Source: Synchiropus splendidus
Lineage: Eukaryota > Chordata > Actinopteri > Syngnathiformes > Callionymidae
Reading direction: 5' to 3'
DNA: 64,000 nt
NCBI RefSeq assembly: GCF_027744825.2
Contig: NC_071348.1
Span: 18,385,563 to 18,449,562, forward strand
The notes beneath the pieces are model-generated. The model was not told where the DNA came from, made no database searches, and saw only the letters and a program-made list of their open reading frames with translations. A program made the translations under genes and the position numbers. Position 1 is the first letter of the stretch. The number at the start of each line of letters is the position of its first letter. Shown one piece after another: positions 1-12,625 of this stretch.

Positions 1-349
1 TGGCACAATGCGTAAAACACGTTTTCAGCCTGAGATAAGGTCGATTCCGGAACGGCAAACATACAAGTGTTGATAACTTTGGAAAAACACTTCAGACAGC
101 TTAGATTTCATGTGCAACTACTAGAAAGACCATTTCTGCTATAGTGGGATATGAAAATTTCATGTTCTGAAGCTTCCCTGCAAAGTTATGGCAGAATGCG
201 TAAATCGTGTTTTCAGCCTGAGATAAGGTCGATTCCGGAACGCCAAACATAAAAGTGTTGATTACTTTGGAAAAACACTTCAGACAGCTTAGATTTGATG
301 TGCAACTACTAGAAAGACCCTTTCTGCTATAGTGGGATTTGAAAATTTC

Positions 350-2193
350 ATGTTCAGAAGCTTCCCTGCAAAGTAAGGGCAGAATGCGTAAATCGCATTT
401 TCAGCCTGAGATAAGGTCCATTCCGAAACGCCAAACATGAAAATGTTGATAACTTTCGAAAAACACTTCAGACAGCTTAGATTTGATGTGCAAGTACGAG
501 AAAGACCCTTTCTGCTATAGTGGGATTTGTAAATTTCATGTTCTGAAGTTTGCCTGCAAAGTTATGGCACAATGCAGAAAACGCGTTTTCGGGCTGAGAT
601 AAGGTCGATTCAGGAACGCCAAAGATAAAAATGTTGATAACCTTGGAAAAACACTTCAGACAGCTTAGATTTGATGTGCAACTACTAGAAATACCCTTTC
701 TGATATAGTGGGAGGAGAAAATTTCATGTTCTAAAGCTTCCCTGCAAAGTTATGGCACAATGCGGAAAACGCGTTTTAAGCGTGAGATAAGGAGAGTTCC
801 GGAACGCCAAACATAAAAATGTTGATAACTTTGGAAAAACACATCAGACCGCTTAGATTTGATGTGCAACTACTAGAAAGACCCTTTCTGCTATAGTGGA
901 AGTGAAATTATCATGTTCTGAAGCTTCCCTGCAAAGTTATGGCACAATGCGTAAAACGCGTTTTCAGCCTGAGATAAGGTGGGTTCCAGAACGCCAAACA
1001 TAAAAAATGTTGATAACTTTGGAAAAACACTTCAGACAGCTTAGATTTGATGTGCAACTACTAGAAAGACCCTTTCTGCTGAAGTGGGAGGTGAAAATTT
1101 CATGTTCTAAAGCTTCCCTGCAAAGTTATGGCACAATGCGGAAAACGCGTTTTAAGCGTGAGATAAGGAGAGTTCCGGAACGCCAAACATAAAAATTTTG
1201 ATAACTTTGGAAAAACACATCAGACCGCTTAGATTTGATGTGCAACTACTAGAAAGACCCTTTCTGCTATAGTGGAAGTGAAATTATCATGTTCTGAAGC
1301 TTCCCTGCAAAGTTATGGCGCAATGCGTAAAACGCGTTTTCAGCCTGAGATGAGGTTGATTTCAGAACGCCAAACATAAAAATGTTGATAACTCAGGAAA
1401 AACTCTACAGACAGCTTAGATTTGATGTGCAACTACTAGAAAGACCATTTCTGCCATTGTGGGAGGTGAAAATTCGATTTTCTGAAGCTTCCCTGCAAAG
1501 TTATGCCACAATGCAGGAAACGCGTTTTCAGCCTGAGATAAGGTCAATTCCGGAATGCCAAACATAAAAATGTTCATAACTTCGGAAAAACACTTCAGAC
1601 AGCTATGATTTGATGTACAACTACTAGAAAGACCCTTTCTGCTGCAGTGGGAGGTTAAAATTTCATGTTCTGAAGCTTCCCTGCAAAGTTATGGGACAAT
1701 GCAGAAAACGATTTTTCATCCTGAGATAAGGTCGATTCCGGAACGCCAAACAGAAAAATGTTGATAACTTTGGAAAAACACTTCAGACAGCTTAGATTTG
1801 ATGTGCAACTACTAGAAATACCCTTTCTGCTACAGTGGGAGGTGAAAATTTCATGTTCTGAAGTTTCCCTGCAAAGTAAGGGCAGAATGCGTAAATCGCA
1901 TTTTCAGCCTGAGATAAGGTCCATTCCGAAACGCCAAACATGAAAATGTTGATAACTTTCGAAAAACACTTCAGACAGCTTAGATTTGATGTGCAAGTAC
2001 GAGAAAGACCCTTTCTGCTATAGTGGGATTTGAAAATTTCATGTTCTGAAGTTTCCCTGCAAAGTTATGGCACAATGCAGAAAACGCGTTTTCGGGCTGA
2101 GATAAGGTCGATTCAGGAACGCCAAAGATAAAAATGTTGATAACCTTGGAAAAACACTTCAGACAGCTTAGATTTGATGTGCAACTACGAGAA
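350..2193 (+). repeat. Eight-monomer-offset copy (1503 bp)
   Basis: Bases about 350-690 reappear at about 1853-2193. The shared rare run is AAGTAAGGGCAGAATGCG, GGTCCATTCCGAAACG, GTGCAAGTACG, TTTTCGGGCTGAG, GATTCAGGAACG and CCAAAGATAAAAATG. Similarity drops near 690 and 2193. Confidence 0.8.
715..1331 (+). repeat. Two-monomer (376 bp) tandem duplication
   Basis: Bases 715-955 and 1091-1331 share rare variants in order: GCGGAAAACGCG, TTTTAAGCGTGAG, GGAGAGTTCC, CATCAGACCGC and AAGTGAAATTATC. The offset is 376 bp, two monomers. Confidence 0.8.
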
Positions 2194-2738
2194 AGACCCT
2201 TTCTACTATAGTTGGAGGTGAAAATATCATGTTCTGAGGCTTTCCTGCAAAATTATGGCAAATTGCGTAAAACCCGTTTTCAGCTTGAGTTAAGGTTGAT
2301 TCCGGAATGCCAAACATAAGAATGTTGATAACTTTGGAAAAACACTTCAGACAACTTCGATTTGATGTGCAACTACTAGAAATACCCTTTCTGATATAGT
2401 GGGAGGAGAAAATTTCATGTTCTGAAGTCTCCCTGCAAAGTTATGGCACAATGCGTAAAACGCGTTTTCAGCCTGAGATGAGGTTGATTTCAGAACGCCA
2501 AACATAAAAATGTTGATAACTCAGGAAAAACTCTACAGACAGCTTAGATTTGATGTGCAACTACTAGAAACACCATTTCTGCCATTGTGGGAGGTGAAAA
2601 TTCGATGTTCTGAAGCTTCCCTGCAAAGTTATGCCACAATGCAGGAAACGCGTTTTCAGCCTGAGATAAGGTCAATTCCGGAATGCCAAACATAAAAATG
2701 TTCATAACTTCGGAAAAACACTTCAGACAGCTTAGAGT
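1310..2738 (+). repeat. Six-monomer-offset copy (1128 bp)
   Basis: Bases about 1310-1610 match about 2438-2738. They share GATGAGGTTGATTTCAG, AACTCAGGAAAAACTCTAC, CCATTGTGGGAGG, TTATGCCACAATGCAGG and GGAATGCC. These variants travel together elsewhere in the array as well. Confidence 0.78.
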
Positions 2739-3635
2739 TGATGTGCAACTACTAGAAAGACCCTTTCTGCTATAGTGGGAGGTGGAAATTTCATGTTCTG
2801 AAACTTCCCTGCAAAGTTATGGCACAATGCAGAAAACGCGTTTTCAGACTGAGATAAGGTGGGTTCCAGAACGCCAAACATAAAAATGTTGATAACTTTG
2901 GAAAAAACATTTCAGACAGCTTAGATTTGATCTGCAACTACTTGAAAGACCCTTTCTGCTATAGTGGGAGGTGAAAATTTCATGTTCTGAAGCTTCCCTG
3001 AGAAGTTATGGCCCAATGCGTAAAACACGTTTTCAGCCTGAGATAAGGTCGATTCCGGAACGCCAAACGTAAAAATGTTGATAACTTTGGAAAAACACTT
3101 CAAACAGCTTAGATTTGATGTGCAACTACTAGAAAGACCATTTCTGCTATAGTGGGAGGTGAAAATTCGATGTTCTGAAGCTTCCCTGCTAAGTTATGGC
3201 ACCATGCGTAAAACACGTTTTCAGCCTGAGATAAGGTCGATTCCGGAACGCCAAACATAAAAATGTTCATAACTTCGGAAAAACACTTCAGACAGCTATG
3301 ATTTGATGTACAAGTACTAGAAAGACCCTTTCTGCTATATTGGGGGGTAAAAATTTCATTTTCTGAAGCTTCCCTGCAAAGTTGTGGCACAATGCAGAAA
3401 ACACATTTTCAGCCTGACAAAAGGTGGGTTCCGGAACGCCAAACATAAAAATGTTGATAACTTTGGAAAAACACTTCAGACAGCTTAGATTTGATGTGCA
3501 ACTACTAGAAATACCCTTTCTGATATAGTGGGAGGTGGAAAATTTTTGTTCTGAAGCTTCCCTGCAAAGTTATGGCACAATGCAGAAAACGCGTTTTCAG
3601 CCTCACACAAGGTCGATTCCGGAACGCCAAACATA

Positions 3636-5138
3636 AAAATGTTGATAACTTCGGAAAAACACTTCAGACAGCTTAGATTTGATGTGCAACTACTAGAAAG
3701 ACCCTTTCTGCTATAGTGGGAGGTTAAAATTTCATGTTCTGAAGCTTCGCTGCAAAGTTATGGCACAATGCAGAAAACGCGTTTTCAGCCTGACAAAAGG
3801 TGGGTTCCGGAACGCCAAACATAAAAAAGTTGATAACTTTGGAAAAACACTTCAGACAGCTTAGATTTGATGTGCAACTACTAGAGAGACCCTTTCTGCT
3901 ATAGTGGGAGGTGAAAATTTCATGTTCTGAAACATCCCTGCAAAGTTATGGCACAATGCAGAAAACACGTTTTCAGCATGAGACAAGGTCAATTCTGGAA
4001 CGCCAAACATAGAAACATGATAACTTTGGAAAAACACGTCAGACAGCATAGATGTGATGTGCTACTACTAGAAAAATCCTTTCTGATATAGTGAGAGCTG
4101 AAAATTTCATGTTCTGAAGCTTCCCAGCAAAGTTATGGCACAATGCAGAAAACGCGTTTTCAGCCTGAGATAAGGTGGGTTCCGGAACGCCAAACATAAA
4201 AATGTTGATAACTTTGGATAAACACTTCAGACAGCTTAGATTTGATGTGCAACTACTAGAAATACCCATTCTGCTATAGTGGGAGTTGAAAATTTCATGT
4301 TCTGAAGCTTCCCTGCAAAGTTATCGCACATTGCAGAAAATGCGTTTTCAGCCTGAAATAAGGTGGGTTCCGGAACGCCAAACATAAACATGTTGTTAAC
4401 TTTGGAAAAACACGTCAGACAGCATAGATGTGATGTGCTACTACTAGAAAAATCCTTTCTGATATAGTGGGAGCTGAAAATTTCATGTTCTGAAGCTTCC
4501 CTGCAAAGTTATCGCACATTGCAGAAAATGCGTTTTCAGCCTGAAATAAGGTGGGTTCCGGAACGCCAAACATAAAAATGTTGATAACTTCGGAAAAACA
4601 CTTCAGACAGCTTAGATTTGATGTGCAACTACTAGAAAGACCCTTTCTGCTATAGTGGGTGGTTAAAATTTCATGTTCTGAAGCTTCGCTGCAAAGTTAT
4701 GGCACAATGCAGAAAACGCGTTTTCAGCCTGACAAAAGGTGGGTTCCGGAACGCCAAACATAAAAAAGTTGATAACTTTGGAAAAACACTTCAGACAGCT
4801 TAGATTTGATGTGCAACTACTAGAGAGACCCTTTCTGCTATAGTGGGAGGTGAAAATTTCATGTTCTGAAACATCCCTGCAAAGTTATGGCACAATGCAG
4901 AAAACACGTTTTCAGCATGAGACAAGGTCAATTCTGGAACGCCAAACATAGAAACATGATAACTTTGGAAAAACACGTCAGACAGCATAGATGTGATGTG
5001 CTACTACTAGAAAAATCCTTTCTGATATAGTGGGAGCTGAAAATTTCATGTTCTGAAGCTTCCCAGCAAAGTTATGGCACAATGCAGAAAACGCGTTTTC
5101 AGCCTGAGATAAGGTGGGTTCCGGAACGCCAAACATAA
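3636..5138 (+). repeat. Five-monomer (939 bp) tandem duplication
   Basis: Bases about 3636-4199 and 4575-5138 are nearly identical at a 939 bp offset. They share CTACTAGAGAGACCC, GAAACATCCCTGC, the shortened CATAGAAACATGATAAC and CACGTCAGACAGCATAG. They diverge at AAAAATGTTGATAAC versus AAACATGTTGTTAAC. A smaller duplication (ATCGCACATTGCAG near 4323 and 4511) is nested between them. Confidence 0.85.
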
Positions 5139-6275
5139 ACATGTTGTTAACTTTGGAAAAACACGTCAGACAGATTAGATTTGATTTGCAACTATTAGAA
5201 AGAACCTGTTTGTCATAGTGGGAGCTGAAAATTTCATGTTCTCATGCTTCCCTGCAAAGTTAAGGAACAATGCAGAAACCGCGTTTTCAGCCTGATATAA
5301 GGTGGGTTCCGGAACGCCAAACATAAAAATGTTGATAACTTTGGAAAAACACTTCAGACAGCTTTGATTTGATGTGAAACTACTAGAAATACCCTTTCTG
5401 CTATAGTGGGAGGTGAAACTTTCATGTTCTGAAGCTTCCCTGCAAAGTTGTGGCACAATGCAGAAAACGCGTTTTCAGCCTGAGATAAGGTGGGTTCCGG
5501 AACGCCAAACGCAAAAATGTTGATAACTTTGGAACAACACTTCAGACAGCTTAGATTTGATCTGCAACTACTACAAAGACCGTTTCTGCTTTAGAGGGAG
5601 GTGAAAATTTCATGTTCTGAAGCTTCCCTGCAAAGTTATGGGACAATGCAGAAAACGCGTTTTCAGCCTGAGATAAGGTGGGTTCCGGAACGCCAAACAT
5701 AAAAATGTTAATAACTTTGGAAAAAACATATCAGACGGCTTAGATTTGATGTGCAACTATTAGAAAGACCCTGTTTGTTATAGTGGGAGCTGAAAATGTT
5801 ATGTTCTGATGCTTCCCTGCAAAGTTAAGGAACAATGCAGAAAACGCGTTTTCAGCCTGAGATAAGGTGGGTTCCGGAACGCCAAACATAAAATTGTTGA
5901 TGACTTTGGAAAAACACTTCAGACAGCTTAGATTTGATGTGCAACTACGAGAAAGACCCTTTCTGCTACAGTGGGTGGTTAAAATTTCATGTTCTGAAGC
6001 TTCCCTGCAAAGTTACGGCACAATGCAGAAAACGCGTTTTCAGCCTAAGATAAGGTGGGTTCCGGAATGCCAAACATAAAAATGTTGATCATTTTCCAAA
6101 AGCACTTCAGACAGCTTAGATTTGATGTGCAACTACTAGAAAAACCCTTTCTGCTATAGTGGGAGGTGAAAATTTCATTTTCTGGAACTTCCCTGCAAAG
6201 TTATGGCACAATGCGTAAAACGCGTCTTCAGCCTGAGATTAGGTCGATTCCGGAACGCCAAACATAAAAATGTTG

Positions 6276-6850
6276 ATAACTTTGGAAAAACACTTCAGAC
6301 AGCTTAGATTTGATGTGCAACTACGAGAAAGACCCTTTCTGCTATAGTGGGAGGTGAAAATTTCATGTTCTGAAGCTTCCCTGCAAAGTTATGCCACAAT
6401 GCAGGAAACGCGTTTTCAGCCTGAGATAAGGTCGATTCCGGAACGCCAAACATAAAAATATTGATAACTTTGGAAAAACACTTCAGACAGCTAAGAGTTG
6501 ATGTGTAACTACTAGAAAGACCCTTTCTGCTACAGTGGGAGGTGAACATTTCATGTTCTGAAGCTTCCCTGCAAAGTTATGGCACAATGCAGAAAACATG
6601 TTTTCAGCCTGAGATATGGTTGATTCCGGAACGCCAAACATAAGAATGTTGATAACTTTGGAAAAACACTTCAGACAGCGTAGATTTGATGTGCAACTAC
6701 GAGAAAGACCCTTTCTGCTACAGTGGGAGGTGAAAATTTCATGTTCTGAAGCTTCCCTGCAAAGTTATGCCACAATGCAAGAAACGCGTTTTCAGCCTGA
6801 GATAAGGTCGATTCCGGAACGCCAAACATAAAAATATTGATAACTTTGGA
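6276..6850 (+). repeat. Two-monomer (376 bp) tandem duplication
   Basis: Bases 6276-6472 and 6652-6850 share CTACGAGAAAGACCC, TTATGCCACAATGCA, and the AAAAATATTGATAAC start of the next monomer, 376 bp apart. Confidence 0.72.
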
Positions 6851-7189
6851 AAAACACTTCAGACAGCTTAGATTTGATGTGCAACTACTAGAAAGACCCT
6901 TTCTGCTATAGTGGGAGGTGAAAATTTCATGTTCTGAAGCTTCCCTGAGAAGTTATGGCACAATGCAGAAAACACGTTTTCAGCCTGAGATAAGGTGGGT
7001 TCCGGAACGCCAAACATAAAAATGTTAATAACTTAGGAAAAACACTTCAGACAGCTTAGATTTGATGTGCAACTACTTGAAAGACCCTTTCTGCGATAGT
7101 GGGAGGTGAAAATTTCATGTTCTGAAGCTTTATGCAAAGTTATGGCACAATGCGTAAAACACGTTTTCAGCCTGAGATAAGGTCAATTC

Positions 7190-10100
7190 CGGAACGCCAA
7201 ACATTAAAATGTGGATAACTTTGGAAAAACACTTCAGACAGCTTAGATTTGATGTACAACTACTAGAAAGACCTTTTCTGCTATAGCGTAAGTTTAAAAT
7301 TTCATGTTCTGTAGCTTCCCTGCAAAGTTATGGCACAATGCAGAAAACGCGTTTTCAGGCTGAGATAAGGTCGATTCCGGAACGCCAAACATGAAAATGT
7401 TGATAACTTTGGATAAACACTTCAGACAGCTTAGATTTGATGTGCAACTACTAGAAAGGCCCTTTCTGATATAGTGGGTGGTGAAAATTCGATGTTCTGA
7501 AGCTTCCCTCCAAAGTTATGGCACAATGCGTAAAACGCGTTTTGAGTCTGAGATAAGGTTGATTCCGGAACGCCAAACATAAAAATGTTGATAACTTTGG
7601 AAAAACACTTCAGACAGCTTAGATTTGATGTGCAACTACGAGAAAAACCCTTTCTGCTAAAGTGGGATGTGAAAATTTCATGTTCTGAAGCTTCCCTGCA
7701 AAGTTATGGCACAATGCAGAAAACGCGTTTTCAGACTGAGAAAAGGTGGGTTCCAGAACGCCAAACAGAAAAAAGTAGATAACTTTGGAAAAACATATCA
7801 GACAGCTTAGATTTGATGTGCAACTACTAGAAAGACCCTTTCTGCTATAGTGGGAGGTGGAAATTTCATGTTCTGAAGCTTCCCTGCAAAGTTATGGCAC
7901 AATTCAGAAAACGCGTTTTCAGCCTGAGATAAGGTGGGTTCCGGAACGCCAAACATAAAAATGTTAATAACTTTGAAAAAACACTTCAGACAGCTTAGAT
8001 TTGATGTGCAACTACTAGTAAGACCTTTTCTGCTATAGTGGAAGTTTAAAATGTCATGTTTTGATGCATCCCTGCAAAGTTATGGCACAATGCAGAAAAC
8101 GGGTGTTCAGCCTGAGATAAGGTTGATTCCGGAACTCCAAACATAAAAATGTTGATAACTTTGGAAAGCCACTTCAGACAGCTTGGATTTGATGTGCAAC
8201 TACTAGAACGACCCTTTCTGCCATTGTGGGAACTGAAAATTTGATGTTCTGAAGCTTCCCTGCAAAGTTATGGCACAATGCAGAAAACGCGTTTTCAGGC
8301 TGAGATAAGGTCGATTCCGGAACGCCAAACATAAAAATGTTGATAACTTTGGATAAACACTTCAGACAGCTTAGATTTGATGTGCAACTACTAGAAAGAC
8401 CATTTCTGCTATAGTGGGATGTGAAAATTTCATGTTCTGAAGCTTGCCTGCAAAGTTATGGCACAATACAGAAAACACGTCTTCAGCCTGAGATAAGATA
8501 GATTCCGGTACGCCAAACATAAAAATGTGGATAACTTTGGAAAAACACTTCAGACAGCTGAGATTTGATGTGCAACTACAAGACAGACCCTTTCTGCTAT
8601 AGTGGGAGGTGAAAATTTCATGTTTTGAAGCTTTATGCAAAGTTATGGCACAATGCGGAAAAAAAGGTTTTCAGCCTGAGATAAAGTCGGTTCCGGAACG
8701 CCAAACATAAAAATGTTGATAACTTTGGTAAAACACTTCAGACCGCATAGATTTGATGTGCAACTACTAGAAAGACCCTTTCTGCTAGAGTGGGAGGTGA
8801 AAATTTCATGTTCTGAAGCTTCCCAGCAAAGTTATGGCACAATGCAGAAAATGCGTTTTCAGCCTGAGATAAGGTTGATTCCGGAACGCCAAACATAAAA
8901 ATGTTGAAAACTTTGGAAAAAAACTTCAGACAGCTTAGATTTGATGTGCAACTACTAGAAAGACCCTGTCTGCTATAGTGGGAGGTGAAGATTTGATGTG
9001 CAACTACTAGAAAGATCCTTACTGATATAGTGGGAGGTGAAAATGTCATGTTCTGAAGCTTCCCTGCAAAGTTATGGCACAAAGCAGAAAACACATTTTC
9101 AGCCTGAGATGATGTGAGTTCCAGAACGCCAAACATGAAAATGTTGATAACTTTGGAAAAACACTTCACACAGCTTCCATTTGATGTGCAACTACAAGAC
9201 AGACCCTTTCTGCAACAAGGGGTGGTTAAAATTTCTTATTCTGAACTTTCCTGCAAAGTTATGGCACAATGCAGAAAACGCGTTTTCAGCTTGAGATAAG
9301 GTCGATTCCGGAACGCCAAACATAAAAATGTTGAAAACTTTGGAAAAACACTTCAGACAGCTTAGATTTGATGAGCAACTCTTAGACAGACTCTTTCTGC
9401 TATAGTGGAAGTTTAAAATTTCATGTTCTGAAGCTTCCTTGCAAAGTTATCGCACAATGCGGAAAAAAAGGTTTTCAGCCTGAGATAAAGTCGGTTCCGG
9501 AACGCCAAACATAAAAATGTTGATAACTTTGGAAAAACACTTCAGACAGCTTAGATTTGATGTGCAACTACTAGAACGACCCTTTCTGCCATTGTGGGAA
9601 CTGAAAATTTGATGTTCTGAAGCTTCCCTGCAAAGTTTCGGGACAATGCAGAAAACACATTTTCAGACTGAGATAAGGTGGGTTCCAGAACGCCAAACAT
9701 AAAAATGTTGATAACTTTGGAAAAACACTTCAGACAGCTTAGATTTTATGTGCAATTGCTAGAAACACCCTTTCTGCGATAGTGGGAGGTGAAAATTTCA
9801 TGTTCTGAAGCTTTATGCAAAGTTATGGCACAATGCGTAAAACGCGTTTTCAGCCTGAGATAAGGTCAATTCCGGAACGCCAAACATTAAAATGTGGATA
9901 ACTTTGGAAAAACACTTCAGACAGCTTAGATTTGATCTGCAACTACTTGAAAGACCCTTTCTGCGATAGTGGGAGGTGAAAATTTCATGTTCTGAAGCTT
10001 TATGCAAAGTTATGGCACAATGCGTAAAACGCGTTTTCAGCCTGAGATAAGGTCAATTCCGGAACGCCAAAAATTAAAATGTGGATAACTTTGGAAAAAC

Positions 10101-10700
10101 ACTTCAGACAGCTTAGATTTGATGTACAACTACTAGAAAGACCTTTTCTGCTATAGCGCAAGTTAAAAATTTCATGTTCTGAAGCTTCCCTGCAAAGTTA
10201 TGGCACAATGCAGAAAATGCGTTTTCAGGCTGACATATGGTCGATTTCGGAACGCCAAACATAAAAATGTTGATAACTTTGGATAAACACTTCAGACAGC
10301 TTAGATTTGATGTGCAACTACTAGAAAGACCCTTTCTGATATAGTGGGTGATGAAAATTCGATGTTCTGAAGCTTCCCTCCAAAGTTATGGCACAATGCG
10401 TAAAACGCGTTTTCAGTCTGAGATAAGGTCGATTCCGGAACGCCAAACATAAAAATGTTGATAACTTTGGAAAAACACTTCAGACAGCTTAGATTTGATG
10501 TGCAACTACGAGAAAAACCCTTTCTGCTAAAGTGGGATGTGAAAATTTCATGTTCTGAAGGTTCCCTGCAAAGTTATGGCACAATGCAGAAAACGCGTTT
10601 TCAGACTGAGATAAGGTGGGTTCCAGAACGCCAAACAGAAAAAAGTAGATAACTTTGGAAAAACATATCAGACAGCTTAGATTTGATATGCAACTACTAG
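7190..10700 (+). repeat. Displaced copy pair, 2870 bp offset
   Basis: Bases about 7190-7830 match about 10060-10700. Shared variants in order include TTAAAATGTGGATAAC, the TATAGCG variant followed by AAGTT, TTTTCAGGCTGA, GGATAAACAC, GAGAAAAACCC, CTAAAGTGGGATG and CCAAACAGAAAAAAGTAG. The offset is not a multiple of 188 because irregular monomers lie between the copies, including the 52 bp duplication at 8938. Confidence 0.82.
8938..9041 (+). repeat. Out-of-register 52 bp duplication inside one monomer
   Basis: GATTTGATGTGCAACTACTAG starts at 8938 and again at 8990, so 52 bp from GATTTGATG to GGAGGTGAA are repeated. The unit is about 240 bp instead of 188 bp. The two copies differ (CCCTGTCTGC versus TCCTTACTGA), so the extra segment probably came from another monomer by an out-of-register exchange. 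Confidence 0.85.
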
Positions 10701-11370
10701 AAAGACCATTTCTGCTATAGTGGGAGGTGAAAATTTCATGTTCTGAAGCTTCCCTGCAAAGTTAAGGCACAGTGCAGAAAACGCGTTTTTAGCCTGAGAT
10801 ATGGTCGATTCCGGAACGCAAAACATAAAAATGTTGAAAACTTTGGAAAAACTCTTCAGACAGCTTAGATTTGATGTGCAACTACTAGAAAGATCCTTAC
10901 TGATATAGTGGGAGGTGAAAATGTCATGTTCTGAAGCTTCCCTGCAAAGTTATGGCACAAAGCAGAAAACACGTTTTCAGCCTGAGATGATGTGAGTTCC
11001 AGAACGGCAAACATAAAAATGTTGATAACTTTGGAAAAACATTTCAGACAGCTTAGATTTGATCTGCAACTACTAGAAAGACCCTTTCTGCTATAGTGGG
11101 AGGTGAAAATTTCATGTTCTGAAGCTTTATGCAAAGTTATGGCACAATGCGTAAAACGTGTTTTCAGCCTGAGATAAGTTCGATTCCGGAACGCCAAACA
11201 TGAAAATGTTGATAACTTTGGAAAAACACTTCAGACAGCTTCGATTTGATGTGCAACTACAAGACAGACCCTTTCTGCAACAGGGGGTGGTTAAAATTTC
11301 TTATTCTGAAGTTTCCTGCAAAGTTATGGCACAATGCAGAAAACGCGTTTTCAGCTTGAGATAAGGTGGT
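8990..11370 (+). repeat. Displaced copy pair, 1878/2066 bp offset
   Basis: The variant run AAAGATCCTTACTGATATAG, GGCACAAAGCAGAAAAC, GAGATGATGTGAGTTCC is at 9011-9125 and again near 10889-11000. The following run (CATGAAAATG, CTACAAGACAGACCC, GGGTGGTTAAAATTTC, TTATTCTGAA) is near 9130-9250 and near 11200-11310. The offset grows by one monomer between the two runs, so the second copy gained a monomer or the first lost one. Confidence 0.78.
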
Positions 11371-12625
11371 TTCCCGAACGCCAAACATAAAAATGTTGAA
11401 AACTTTGGACAAACACTTCAGACAGCTTAGATTTGATGAGCAACTCTTAGAAAGACTCTTTCTGCTATAGTGGAAGTTTAAAATTTCATGTTCTGAAGCT
11501 TCCTTGCAAAGTTATGGCACAATGCGTAAAACGCGTTTTCAGCCAGAGATAAGGTGGGTTCCAGAACGCCAAACATAAAAATGTTGATAACTTTGGAAAA
11601 ACACTTCAGACCGCATAGATTTGATGTGCAACTACTAGAAAGAGCCTTTCTGCTGCAGTGGGAGGTGGAAATTTCATGTTCTGAAGCTTCCCTACAAAGT
11701 TATGCCACAATGCAGGAAACGCGTTTTCGGCCTGAAATAAGGTCGATTCCGGAACGCCAAAGATAAAAGTGTTGATAACTTTGGAAAAACACTTCAAACA
11801 GCTTTGATTTGATGTGCACCTACTAGAAAGACCCTTTCTGCTATAGTGGGAGGTGAAATTTTCATGTTCTGAAGCTTCCCTGCAAAGTTATGGCACAATG
11901 CAGAAAACGAGTTTTCAGCCTGAGATAAGTTGGGTTCCAGAACGCCAAACATAAAAATGTTGATAACTTTGGATAAACACTTCAGACAGCTTAGATTTGA
12001 TGTGCAACTACTAGAAAGACCCTTTCTGCTATAGTGGGAGGTGAAATTTTCATGTTCTGAAGTCTCCCTGCAAAGTTATGTCACAATGCAGAAAACGCGT
12101 TTTCAGCCCGAGATAAGGTGGGTTCCAGAACGCCAAACATAAAAATGTTGATAACTTTGGAAAAACACTTCAGACAGCTTAGATTTGATATGCAACTACG
12201 TAAAAAACCTTTCTGCTATAGTGGGAGGTTAAAATTTCATGTTCTGAAGCTTCCCTGCAAAGTTACGGCACCATGCGTAAAACGCGTTTACAGCCTGAGA
12301 TAAGGTCGATTCCGGAATGCCAAACATAAAAGTGTTGATAACTTTGGAAAAACACTTCAAACAGCTTTGATTTGATGTGCACCTACTAGAAAGACCCTTT
12401 CTGCTATAGTGGGAGGTGAAATTTTCATGTTCTGAAGTCTCCCTGCAAAGTTATGGCACAATGCAGAAAACGCGTTTTCAGCCCGAGATAAGGTGGGTTC
12501 CAGAACGCCAAACATAAAAATATTGATAACTTTGGAAAAACACTTCAGACAGCTTAGATTTGATGTGCAACTACTAGAAAGACCCTTTCTGCTATAGTGG
12601 GAGGCGAACATTTCATGTTCTGAAG

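Noticed and set aside
1007..1192. Repeated 60-70 codon open frames on the + strand beginning MLITLEKHFRQ
   Set aside because: They recur with each monomer, end at the same place and overlap the start of the next unit. Neighbouring copies show non-conservative changes (for example Leu/Arg at CTACTAGAA versus CTACGAGAA) and many copies have stops. The pattern follows the DNA repeat, not protein selection.
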